Assembly: GCA_937910265.1 (NCBI GenBank)
Contig: CALEPD010000015.1
Coordinates: 1 to 7,572 of the forward strand
Source of the DNA: an uncultured Bacteroidales bacterium
GTDB lineage: Bacteria > Bacteroidota > Bacteroidia > Bacteroidales > P3
DNA length: 7,572 nt
Reading direction: 5' to 3'
In this document: piece by piece, positions 1 through 6,023 of the stretch
How positions within the stretch are numbered: position 1 is the first letter of the stretch
How the letters are laid out: every line of letters starts with the position of its first letter
Translations under genes and position numbers: made by a program
Notes under the pieces: generated by a model
Database searches by the model: none
Seen by the model: only the letters and a program-made list of their open reading frames with translations
What the model was told of the DNA's origin: nothing

Positions 1-15
1 AAATACAAATCACAT

Positions 16-756
16 ATGAGTACAGAAAAGAACAATCAGTTAGCAGGTAGCGAGCACATTGAAGTTAAAAAGAGTGCTAAGGCGAACTTGGAGCAGGACA
101 AAACTCTATGGGTCTTGATAGGCTTTGTGATGGTTTTTGCAGTCCTGTTTGTTGCATTCGAGTGGACAAATTTCGAGGACAAGGAAGCAAGAATTGTTGC
201 TACAGCTCCTCCACCACCGATTGAAGAACCTGAGGTGTTGAAGGAAATCCAGATTCAGGTAAAGAATGTATTGCCTCCTCCTCCTGCTGCGCAGAAACCT
301 ACAGAGGTTATTGAGATTATCAAGGATGAGGTTGATGTACAGGAGACCGAAATCATTTCATCTGAGGATGTTGTTATGGATGTAGTGGACGTTTCTGAAA
401 ATCAAATTGTCGTTGTAGATGAGGTTGTTGAAGAGGAAGAGATCTTTACCGTTGTTGAGCAGCCGGCTGAATTCCCTGGTGGTATGAAGGCTATGTACGA
501 ATGGCTGAGTGAGAATATCAATTATCCACGTATTTCGCGTGACAATAACTCTTCAGGTCGTTCTATCATGCGTTTTGTCGTTAATGCCGATGGTTCTATC
601 CAGAATATCCAGGTTGTAAAAAGTTCCGGTGATATGTATCTCGACAAGGAGGCCGAGCGAGTTATCGGTGCAATGCCAAAGTGGAATCCTGGTAAACAGG
701 CGGGTAGGGCAGTACGCTGTTGGTTCACTCTTCCGGTGAGATTCAGCTTGCAGTAA
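16..756 (+). CDS. Energy transducer TonB, Bacteroidota type
   Basis: This 246-residue inner-membrane protein couples the proton-motive force harvested by ExbB/ExbD to TonB-dependent outer-membrane transporters. One hydrophobic helix lies at about residues 31-49, preceded by a charged cytoplasmic tail with the motif EVKKSAKANLE. Two proline clusters follow (65-69 and 87-90), then a long Val/Asp/Glu-rich periplasmic linker ending in EEEIFTVVEQ. The C-terminal TonB domain spans about 152-246: FPGG at 153-156, the NYP motif at 169-171, FVVNADGSI at 187-195, PKWNPGKQ at 221-228 and a terminal LPVRFSL strand. Length and order fit the family. The frame stays open upstream to the window edge, so an earlier start is formally possible, but ATG at 16 is the only Met before the conserved tail. 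ExbB/ExbD genes would be expected upstream but lie outside the window. Which transporters it serves cannot be told, and Bacteroidota usually carry several TonB paralogues. Confidence 0.93.
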   Translation: MSTEKNNQLAGSEHIEVKKSAKANLEQDKTLWVLIGFVMVFAVLFVAFEWTNFEDKEARIVATAPPPPIEEPEVLKEIQIQVKNVLPPPPAAQKPTEVIEIIKDEVDVQETEIISSEDVVMDVVDVSENQIVVVDEVVEEEEIFTVVEQPAEFPGGMKAMYEWLSENINYPRISRDNNSSGRSIMRFVVNADGSIQNIQVVKSSGDMYLDKEAERVIGAMPKWNPGKQAGRAVRCWFTLPVRFSLQ

Positions 757-870
757 AATTAATAAACTTGTCATAATACTATATTATAGTGTTAAATAAA
801 ATGTATACTTCTGTTTCACAATACAATTTAGCCATTGAGACTAAAAATGTCACAAAAACTGATTGATGGC

Positions 871-916
871 AAAAATAAGAAAAAATGCTCATTCAACCTA
901 CTTTTTTGTTAATTTT
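871..916. terminator. Possible bidirectional terminator between convergent tonB-type gene and nadB
   Basis: An A-rich arm (871-885) and a T-rich arm (902-916) pair at 13 of 15 positions around a 16-base loop. The plus strand runs on into more T residues (to 920) and the minus strand reads a T-rich stretch through 885-871. It sits in the 216-base AT-rich spacer between two convergent genes, where a two-way transcription stop is expected. There is no GC in the stem, so the fold is weak and the pairing may simply reflect low-complexity A and T tracts. Confidence 0.33.
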
Positions 917-972
917 TTTTATCTTTTAGGGATTATCTGAAATAATATAATTGTTTTCAATGCATTGCAAGA

Positions 973-2529
973 TTATAAATCGATAGAATAATGCAGCCCG
1001 CAATTGTTACGCCTAGCACGAGCCATTTTGGTAATGAGGTAGGCGCAGGCAATCAGGTTTCGTAATTCGGACAATTCTTCGGTCAACACAGAACGGTTGT
1101 AAAGGGCTTCGGTTTCGCGGAAGATTAAATTCAATCGATCGAACGCTCTTGTAAGGCGCAAGTCGCTGCGAACGATGCCCACGTAGTTGGTCATTATTTC
1201 CTGGAGTTCCTTCTTGGTCTGGGTAATAAGCACCATTTCCTCGTTCAACACCATGCCGTCGGAATTCCAATCGGGGACTTGATTGCATATCTGAACGATA
1301 GAAGTTCGCTCAATCGCCCGCATTGCAGCATTGTGCGCGTAGACAATTGCCTCAAGCAGCGAATTGGAGGCCAATCGATTCCCCCCATGCAAACCAGTAC
1401 ATGCACACTCGCCTGCAGCAAAAAGGTTTCTTATGCTTGATTCGCCATTCCTGTCGACCCATATACCACCACACTGATAATGTGCTGCGGGACGAATGGG
1501 GATTAAATCTTTGGCAATATTGATCCCGACTTCCAAGCATTTAGCATAAATTGTCGGAAATCCGTTTATCAGCTCACGCTTTCCGATAGACCTTGCATCG
1601 AGATACAGGTGGTCGACGCCAGCGATTTTCATTTCGTTGTCGATGGCACGGGCGACAATATCGCGCGGCGCAAGGGACAGTCGACTGTCGTATTTGTGCA
1701 TAAATTCTTTACCGGTAAAATCCTTCAATATGGCACCGGCACCACGCATGGCTTCTGTGATAAGGAAAGCGGGCTTTTCAGACGGGTTGTATAATGAAGT
1801 TGGATGGAACTGTACAAACTCCATGTCCTTGAGGACACCTCGTGCGCGATGAACCATGGCGACGCCATCTCCGGTAGAGATGGTTGGAGTAGTGGTGGTG
1901 GTGTAGACACTGCCCATGCCTCCGGTGGCCAAAAGTGTCACCTTGGAGAGATAAGTGTCGACCTCGTGAGTTTCACCATTCAAGGCATAAACGCCATAGC
2001 AGACGATATCGGGAGTATGCTTTGTAACCCGCTGGCCGAGGTGGTGCTGGGTGATGATATCGATGGCAAAATGGTGTTCCTTCATTTCGATATTGGGGTG
2101 ATTGCGGACAGCCTCGAGCAAGCCCCGCTCGATTTCCTCACCGGTGTTGTCCTTATGGTGCAGTATGCGGAATTCGCTGTGCCCACCCTCTCGGTGCAGA
2201 TCAAAGCGGTTTCCTTCCCTGTTGAGATCGAAATTAACTCCATACTGAACCAGCTCGCGAATACGATCGGGGGCTTCGCGGATTGTCATTTCAACCACAT
2301 CCTTGTCGTTTATGCCGTCGCCGGCAACCAAGGTGTCGTGAATATGTTTATCGAAACTATCAGAGTCGTACATTACCGCTGCAATACCGCCTTGGGCGTA
2401 ACGTGTTGAGCCCTCGGAGGCCTGGGCTTTGGTTAATATACAGACTTTTCCATACGGTGCTACTTTAAGGGCAAAACTCAATCCTGCTATGCCCGAACCA
2501 ATGATAAGATAATCGACATTGTAACGCAT
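973..2529 (-). CDS. nadB: L-aspartate oxidase NadB
   Basis: This cytoplasmic FAD enzyme oxidises L-aspartate to iminosuccinate, the first step of de novo NAD synthesis. NadA then condenses the product with dihydroxyacetone phosphate to quinolinate. Oxygen or, in anaerobes, fumarate reoxidises the flavin. The 518 residues start with the dinucleotide-binding motif GSGIAG (11-16), followed by STRYAQGGIAA (41-51) and REGGHSEFRILH (113-124). Residues matching the active-site His and Arg of the E. coli enzyme are present: H242 in QFHPT, R289 in APRDIVARAI, H350 in HYQCGGI and R385 in GGNRLASNSLLE. The helical C-terminal domain ends in GLHYSIDL, the usual end of NadB. The active-site context and this ending favour NadB over fumarate reductase or succinate dehydrogenase flavoprotein. 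An in-frame TGA two codons upstream fixes the ATG at 2529. nadA and nadC are not in the window. A strong promoter candidate lies just upstream, so it is probably its own transcription unit. Confidence 0.96.
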   Translation of the reverse strand: MRYNVDYLIIGSGIAGLSFALKVAPYGKVCILTKAQASEGSTRYAQGGIAAVMYDSDSFDKHIHDTLVAGDGINDKDVVEMTIREAPDRIRELVQYGVNFDLNREGNRFDLHREGGHSEFRILHHKDNTGEEIERGLLEAVRNHPNIEMKEHHFAIDIITQHHLGQRVTKHTPDIVCYGVYALNGETHEVDTYLSKVTLLATGGMGSVYTTTTTPTISTGDGVAMVHRARGVLKDMEFVQFHPTSLYNPSEKPAFLITEAMRGAGAILKDFTGKEFMHKYDSRLSLAPRDIVARAIDNEMKIAGVDHLYLDARSIGKRELINGFPTIYAKCLEVGINIAKDLIPIRPAAHYQCGGIWVDRNGESSIRNLFAAGECACTGLHGGNRLASNSLLEAIVYAHNAAMRAIERTSIVQICNQVPDWNSDGMVLNEEMVLITQTKKELQEIMTNYVGIVRSDLRLTRAFDRLNLIFRETEALYNRSVLTEELSELRNLIACAYLITKMARARRNNCGLHYSIDL

Positions 2530-2552
2530 CCTTCAGATTTTATTATGAAATG

Positions 2553-2584
2553 CAAAGATACACTTTTTCCGACACTTCAACAAA
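2553..2584 (-). promoter_or_regulatory. nadB promoter, Bacteroides-type -33/-7
   Basis: Read on the minus strand, TTTG (2584-2581) is followed after 20 bases by TATCTTTG (2560-2553). The second box is a full match to the Bacteroidota -7 consensus TAnnTTTG, and the spacing from the -33 TTTG box is in the usual range. Transcription would begin near 2546-2547, giving a leader of roughly 17 bases before the nadB ATG. This is the best promoter match I found in the window. It suggests that nadB is transcribed independently of the upstream response regulator gene. Confidence 0.72.
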
Positions 2585-2624
2585 TAGTTTATATTTCAGA
2601 CGGGAAACACTGAGCTTGCAAGAT

Positions 2625-2639
2625 CCACCTTCAAGGTGG
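2625..2639 (-). terminator. Short hairpin downstream of the response regulator gene
   Basis: CCACCTT (2625-2631) and AAGGTGG (2633-2639) form a perfect inverted repeat around a single C, realistically a 5-bp GC-rich stem with a 5-base loop. It begins 6 bases past the response regulator stop codon in the direction of transcription and lies upstream of the nadB promoter, so it could end the two-component transcript. No T-run follows it on the minus strand. An adjacent 8-base palindrome, CTTGCAAG (2615-2622), leaves open that this is instead a protein-binding site upstream of nadB. Confidence 0.4.
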
Positions 2640-2644
2640 TTAGG

Positions 2645-3457
2645 CTACCTTTTCAGAAACTCAACTTCACCGACATTTATCAATCCCAGTGAGAAAGCCT
2701 TGGCCACACGAGCCCCTGATTTATTGACTATGTCCAGTTTGCGCGACAATTCCTTCTGCTTTTCCTGGATACTCTTATCGGTCTCGGGCTTACCAACGGA
2801 GACAGCTATTTCTTGGGCGGTGAAACCTGCAGCTTCGAGTTTAAGGATTTCACTTTCAATAGGCGACAGTTCAATATCGTCGGCAGCTGTGACGGCGATT
2901 TTCATATACAATTCAGCAGCCTCCTTGAGAGATACAATTACCGGATAGTTGAAATAGTATGCCTCACCCCTTTCGAGACATTCAATGGCACGGACAATGT
3001 TGTCGATAGAGAATCCTCCTGCCGCATTCTTACTCACGAAAGCTTTGGCACCAAGCCGCAAAGCGTCGAAAACAACCCTGCAGATTTCCTGTATTCTCTT
3101 GGTACGATTACAAGATGCGTCGACAGGATTATCGAAACGTCCTGAAAGGATAATGACTTTAATGCTTGGATATTTCTCTGATATGGATTTGGTGATAAAC
3201 AATCCACCCGTAGGCTCGCCCTTCAATTCCATATCGACCAGCAAGTAGTCGGGCACATTATCAGGATTCGCACTCAGCTCGTCCAACAACTGGGCTCCGG
3301 AATCGAAAGTCTCAATCATTTCGACCTCCTTTGTCTCCACCACTCCATCGTCGGCCATACAGCAATCGATTTTAGGGCATTTCTCATTCAACTCGAAACG
3401 GACGGCTTTGCGTATAATCGACTCGTCATCGACCATCATGACTTTAATTTTATTCAT
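2645..3457 (-). CDS. Response regulator: enlarged receiver domain plus divergent LuxR-type HTH
   Basis: This 270-residue cytoplasmic regulator is the likely partner of the kinase encoded just upstream. The receiver domain shows the acidic pair D10-D11 (MVDDE), phosphoacceptor D75 (YLLVDME), the conserved Ser in IILSG (S105) and the lysine K143 (AFVSK). The C-terminal part from about residue 196 (LSPIESEILKLEAAGFTAQE) to LGLI at 257-260 aligns without gaps to a LuxR/NarL helix-turn-helix. Two features are unusual. The receiver has about 19 extra residues between D11 and D75 and about 16 extra after S105 compared with NarL-type regulators. The recognition-helix region (SIQEKQKEL) lacks the basic and Asn/His residues common in LuxR domains. 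Stop codons TGA-TAA directly upstream fix the ATG at 3457. No promoter is apparent in the 152-base gap to the kinase, so cotranscription is likely. I cannot name target genes. The family may be catalogued under an uncharacterised Pfam domain. Confidence 0.88.
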   Translation of the reverse strand: MNKIKVMMVDDESIIRKAVRFELNEKCPKIDCCMADDGVVETKEVEMIETFDSGAQLLDELSANPDNVPDYLLVDMELKGEPTGGLFITKSISEKYPSIKVIILSGRFDNPVDASCNRTKRIQEICRVVFDALRLGAKAFVSKNAAGGFSIDNIVRAIECLERGEAYYFNYPVIVSLKEAAELYMKIAVTAADDIELSPIESEILKLEAAGFTAQEIAVSVGKPETDKSIQEKQKELSRKLDIVNKSGARVAKAFSLGLINVGEVEFLKR

Positions 3458-3488
3458 GGCTTATCATGTTATTTTTGCTGGTACTACT

Positions 3489-3581
3489 TTAATTTAACGT
3501 TGCCACCATTCTGGTTGTTGCATTGCGAATACTGCTCAGGTATATTTTGTCGCATTCCGGCATTATTGTCTTGGTAGCCAT
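3489..3581 (-). CDS. Possible 30-residue small ORF in the kinase/regulator gap
   Basis: An ATG-to-TAA frame of 30 codons fills most of the gap between kinase and response regulator, on the same strand, 28 bases after the kinase stop and 31 bases before the regulator start. The peptide begins MATKTIMPECDKIYL and ends RMVATLN. It has one Cys, no membrane helix and no signal peptide, and I recognise no family. An AGGTG sequence abuts the ATG. A stop-free frame of this length is quite likely by chance, so placement is its main support. It may equally be non-coding leader for the regulator. Confidence 0.17.
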   Translation of the reverse strand: MATKTIMPECDKIYLSSIRNATTRMVATLN

Positions 3582-3609
3582 CACCTGCAAACCTCAAGGC
3601 GGCGGATGT

Positions 3610-5682
3610 TCACGAAGGACGTCCCTTTGCGATTCTGAAATAGAACACCGACCCTTCTCCCAAGCGGCCCTCAGCCCATATCTTACATCCTCTTACGGTA
3701 TGGTCGTCGTGCTTCTTGATTATATACCGCGCAAGAATCAATCCAAATCCTGACCCATAACCCTTTTCGTTGACGTTTGAATCATCAATTTTCTTATCGA
3801 CCCTGAACAATTCATCGCAAATGTCGGGGCTCATTCCCGAACCGGTGTCGCGTATGGCGAATTCGACCAATTTGTCGTTGTCATTACAAGGGTAAACAGA
3901 CACTCGGATTTCGCCCTTTTCGGTATGCTGATATGCATTGTTGAGAATATTGCGGAGCAATATAATAATCAACTGTTTGTCGGCATAGACCATCAATGGA
4001 GATTGCTCAAACACAAGATTTATTTGTTTGTTGTCGGTATAGACGACTTGTGACGCAGCCTCAGAGAATAGTTCGGAAACGTAAAAGTCGTTCGCATGGA
4101 AAGCCATGCCACTCGGGATGGAAAGATTCGTCCATTTTTTCATGTTGTCAAATGTCCGCAAAAGCTGCCTAAGCACATCCTGCCGCAGGTCGTCGGGCAA
4201 AGATGAATTTTGCAGGTATCCTACAAAGGGGCCTATGTCGTGACGCATGACGCTGAGACAGGTTTCCACATTCGCGATGCGCTCGATATCCTTCCGCTTT
4301 GCCTCCTGCAAGGCAAGTGTTTCGTTGTTGAGCAGACGCGTTCTCCGCTTCAACACCACCGACAACACTGCCAACAATACTACAAGAGCAGCAAAAGCCG
4401 ACAACAGCCACGCATACAATTGATTTTGCTTTTGGGTTTGGGCCAATTCCACCTGCGCGATAAAATCTTCATGTTTTATACGTTGGACTTCCTTGCCAAG
4501 TGCAACTACATCATTGTGCCACTTGTACATATCATTCCAATCACGGGAATATCCCGACTTTATCAAACCATTGTAGAGTTGCAAGCGGAGCTGGGGCGGC
4601 AACATGCAAGCATTGTCGATTTCGACTGCAGTGCCCAACAAACCATAGACATAGGTGGAATCACCCAGCCACAAGGCATAGTCTGCCCCAACAATCAACG
4701 AATGTATATAATCATACGTTGCCCATCGAAGTCCTCCAAATTGATATTGGGCAACCGAGAGCAACTCGCCAGCGATATCGGCATAGGGCATAACTTCGGC
4801 AGAATCGCTTTTGAAAAGCATTGTATATAACTGTTGGATCAAAACATCGTTTGAATCCAAATTGGCAAGCGATGCCCCATTCATCCAAAATGTCATGGCC
4901 AACATCTCTAAAATCTGCCCGTATTGAAATGCACAGAATCTCGAACTATCGCTAAGTATTGAGAGATTCTCACAGCAATACCGTAGCATATTGCGGGTTG
5001 CTGGCACCGACACAGAATCGTCAGTAAATGACAATGCCATATAGGTCCGAGCGAGTGCATTGTTCAGCGCCATATCTTGAGCATAATCACACTTCAGTTC
5101 TTCGCGGTTCTCCTCCACCTCATCAATCAAGTCCAGCACATTCTCCGAGAGGTCCTCGCGATAATGATAGTTCAACTCCAACATTGTAATGTAATACTCC
5201 GCAAAGGCATAATTGAACAACATATTTCCGCGATTACGGGCAAGCAGTTTATCGTTGCCGATGTCGTAAAGAATGCGGTAAGATTCCGCGATGTTGCTAT
5301 TGCGCTGGAGGATGCGGGCCTCACACAGGAGAGCTATTACCCGTTCGACATCAATATTGTCAGACCTGATGTCACATCCGGACACTTCATTGACATAAAA
5401 CTGAGCAGAATCATATTCACCAACAAGATAATATGCAAATGCCAGTGTATTCCAGGCACGCAATTTACCATCGTTGTAGTTTGGCAATGAATCTGAAATA
5501 AAATCCAATGTCAACAAAGAATAATCTATCGCCCACTCGGGATCCTTATACCTTTCAAGGAATGCATCTTTGTTCATGCCATCGACTTTCGAACGCAAAA
5601 GGGAGTCATTATACTCTCTTGCGCATGCACCAAACAGCACCACAAAAAACAAAAGGAATATATATGTCAGAATCTTCTTCAT
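3610..5682 (-). CDS. Membrane sensor histidine kinase with lipobox and helical periplasmic sensor region
   Basis: This 690-residue kinase presumably phosphorylates the response regulator encoded downstream. The N-terminus is a lipoprotein-type signal peptide: basic MKK, hydrophobic run 4-17, then LFGAC with candidate lipidated C20. Residues about 30-400 form a helical, aromatic- and Leu/Ala-rich region reminiscent of TPR-type repeats and probably sense a periplasmic signal. A membrane helix (424-444) is followed by basic KRRTR and a charged helix (450-475). The kinase core has a non-standard H-box, VMRHDIGPF, with phosphoacceptor H481. The ATP-binding domain shows the N-box NILNNAYQH (N578, N582), G1 box DTGSGM (612-617), G2 box GYGSGFGL (641-648) and a closing GEGSVFYFRI strand. 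All key residues are intact. A TGA three codons upstream fixes the start. Bacteroidales proteins of this layout exist; I recall DUF5112/DUF5113-type names, not verified. The ligand is unknown. Confidence 0.9.
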   Translation of the reverse strand: MKKILTYIFLLFFVVLFGACAREYNDSLLRSKVDGMNKDAFLERYKDPEWAIDYSLLTLDFISDSLPNYNDGKLRAWNTLAFAYYLVGEYDSAQFYVNEVSGCDIRSDNIDVERVIALLCEARILQRNSNIAESYRILYDIGNDKLLARNRGNMLFNYAFAEYYITMLELNYHYREDLSENVLDLIDEVEENREELKCDYAQDMALNNALARTYMALSFTDDSVSVPATRNMLRYCCENLSILSDSSRFCAFQYGQILEMLAMTFWMNGASLANLDSNDVLIQQLYTMLFKSDSAEVMPYADIAGELLSVAQYQFGGLRWATYDYIHSLIVGADYALWLGDSTYVYGLLGTAVEIDNACMLPPQLRLQLYNGLIKSGYSRDWNDMYKWHNDVVALGKEVQRIKHEDFIAQVELAQTQKQNQLYAWLLSAFAALVVLLAVLSVVLKRRTRLLNNETLALQEAKRKDIERIANVETCLSVMRHDIGPFVGYLQNSSLPDDLRQDVLRQLLRTFDNMKKWTNLSIPSGMAFHANDFYVSELFSEAASQVVYTDNKQINLVFEQSPLMVYADKQLIIILLRNILNNAYQHTEKGEIRVSVYPCNDNDKLVEFAIRDTGSGMSPDICDELFRVDKKIDDSNVNEKGYGSGFGLILARYIIKKHDDHTVRGCKIWAEGRLGEGSVFYFRIAKGRPS

Positions 5683-5768
5683 ACAAAATCAGCCAGTGTA
5701 TGGCAATTATATAGCCTTACCCACTCCCCTATCCTGCACAAGCATCAGTTTGACAACAAAGCGAACCG

Positions 5769-5828
5769 TCGCACAAAACGTACCGCCAAAGGGCACCTCG
5801 CACAATGCAACTGGCAAACAATCGCACA
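5769..5828. repeat. Three direct copies of TCGCACA upstream of the kinase gene
   Basis: The heptamer TCGCACA occurs at 5769-5775, 5798-5804 and 5822-5828, all in the same orientation, with start-to-start distances of 29 and 24 bases. Two copies overlap the candidate -7 and -33 boxes of the kinase promoter. Such direct repeats could be binding sites for a regulator, for example autoregulation by the adjacent response regulator. That role is inference only; short repeats can arise by chance. Confidence 0.35.
5774..5806 (-). promoter_or_regulatory. Candidate promoter for the sensor kinase gene
   Basis: On the minus strand, ATTG (5806-5803) is followed after 20 bases by TACGTTTTG (5782-5774). 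The second element resembles the Bacteroidota -7 box TAnnTTTG but carries one extra base, or one mismatch if read as TACGTTTT. It would give a leader of about 85-90 bases before the kinase ATG. No better match was found in the 341-base spacer. The 152-base gap before the response regulator has none, so this promoter may serve both genes. Confidence 0.27.
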
Positions 5829-5950
5829 CACATATTATTTTGCAAAATTCGCAAAAAATATCATCTCATGCAAATCTTTTTGGAGAAAACGCCGAAAACC
5901 AGTCAACAAAACTCCGGGAGCAGACAATAATGACGACTACCCAATCAACA

Positions 5951-5985
5951 CAATAGGGCTGACATTGTGCATGTCATCCCTACTG
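5951..5985 (-). terminator. Hairpin downstream of the S46 peptidase gene
   Basis: TAGGG-C-TGACAT (5954-5965) pairs with ATGTCA-T-CCCTA (5971-5982) across a 5-base loop, giving 11 pairs with one internal C/T mismatch; two further pairs (5951-5952 with 5984-5985) extend it past another mismatch. It starts about 40 bases beyond the peptidase stop codon, a sensible place for transcription termination. The clearer T-run (CTTTTTATTCT) is on the plus-strand side, where no gene ends. On the minus strand only a TTGTGTTG stretch follows, so termination efficiency is uncertain. Confidence 0.5.
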
Positions 5986-6023
5986 CTTTTTATTCTAAAA
6001 TAGGCTTGCTAATAACAACTGTA

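Larger units (their letters stand above)
5683..6023. other. 341-base intergenic region between S46 peptidase and sensor kinase genes
   Basis: No convincing gene lies here; minus-strand frames with ATG are at most about 11 codons. The right part (5951-5985) holds a strong hairpin downstream of the peptidase. The middle (5769-5828) holds three TCGCACA heptamers overlapping a candidate kinase promoter, next to a 12-base palindrome ATTTTGCAAAAT (5837-5848). The stretch 5850-5950 shows nothing I can interpret. The region is therefore best read as peptidase 3' end plus kinase promoter and leader. Confidence 0.6.

Noticed and set aside
373..465. Highly acidic Val/Glu/Asp linker in the TonB protein as a novel feature
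   Set aside because: An acidic linker ending in EEEIFTVVE before FPGG is, as I recall, typical of Bacteroidota TonB proteins.
775..793. AT-only hairpin AATACTATA-T-TATAGTGTT just after the TonB stop
   Set aside because: It includes a T-G wobble, has almost no loop, and no T-run follows on either strand, so terminator function is not supported.
958..967. Ten-base palindrome CAATGCATTG near the nadB 3' end
   Set aside because: It is short, AT-rich and isolated downstream of a gene end. No function is suggested and chance occurrence is likely.
1804..2409. A 201-codon plus-strand open frame opposite nadB
   Set aside because: It lies wholly antisense to a clearly conserved NadB, has no recognisable domain, and is a by-product of nadB codon composition.
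2530..2534. GAAGG immediately before the nadB ATG as a Shine-Dalgarno site
   Set aside because: It has no spacing to the start codon, and Bacteroidota seldom depend on such sites. It does not decide the start, which is fixed by an in-frame TGA.
4210..4830. A 206-codon plus-strand open frame opposite the sensor kinase
   Set aside because: It is antisense to the intact kinase coding sequence, with no family resemblance and an unlikely composition rich in Gln, His and Ile.
5570..5956. A 128-codon plus-strand open frame running through the kinase start region and into the spacer
   Set aside because: It overlaps the kinase signal peptide in antisense and shows low-complexity Asn/Thr/Ser/Gln content with no motif. 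The spacer is better explained as regulatory.
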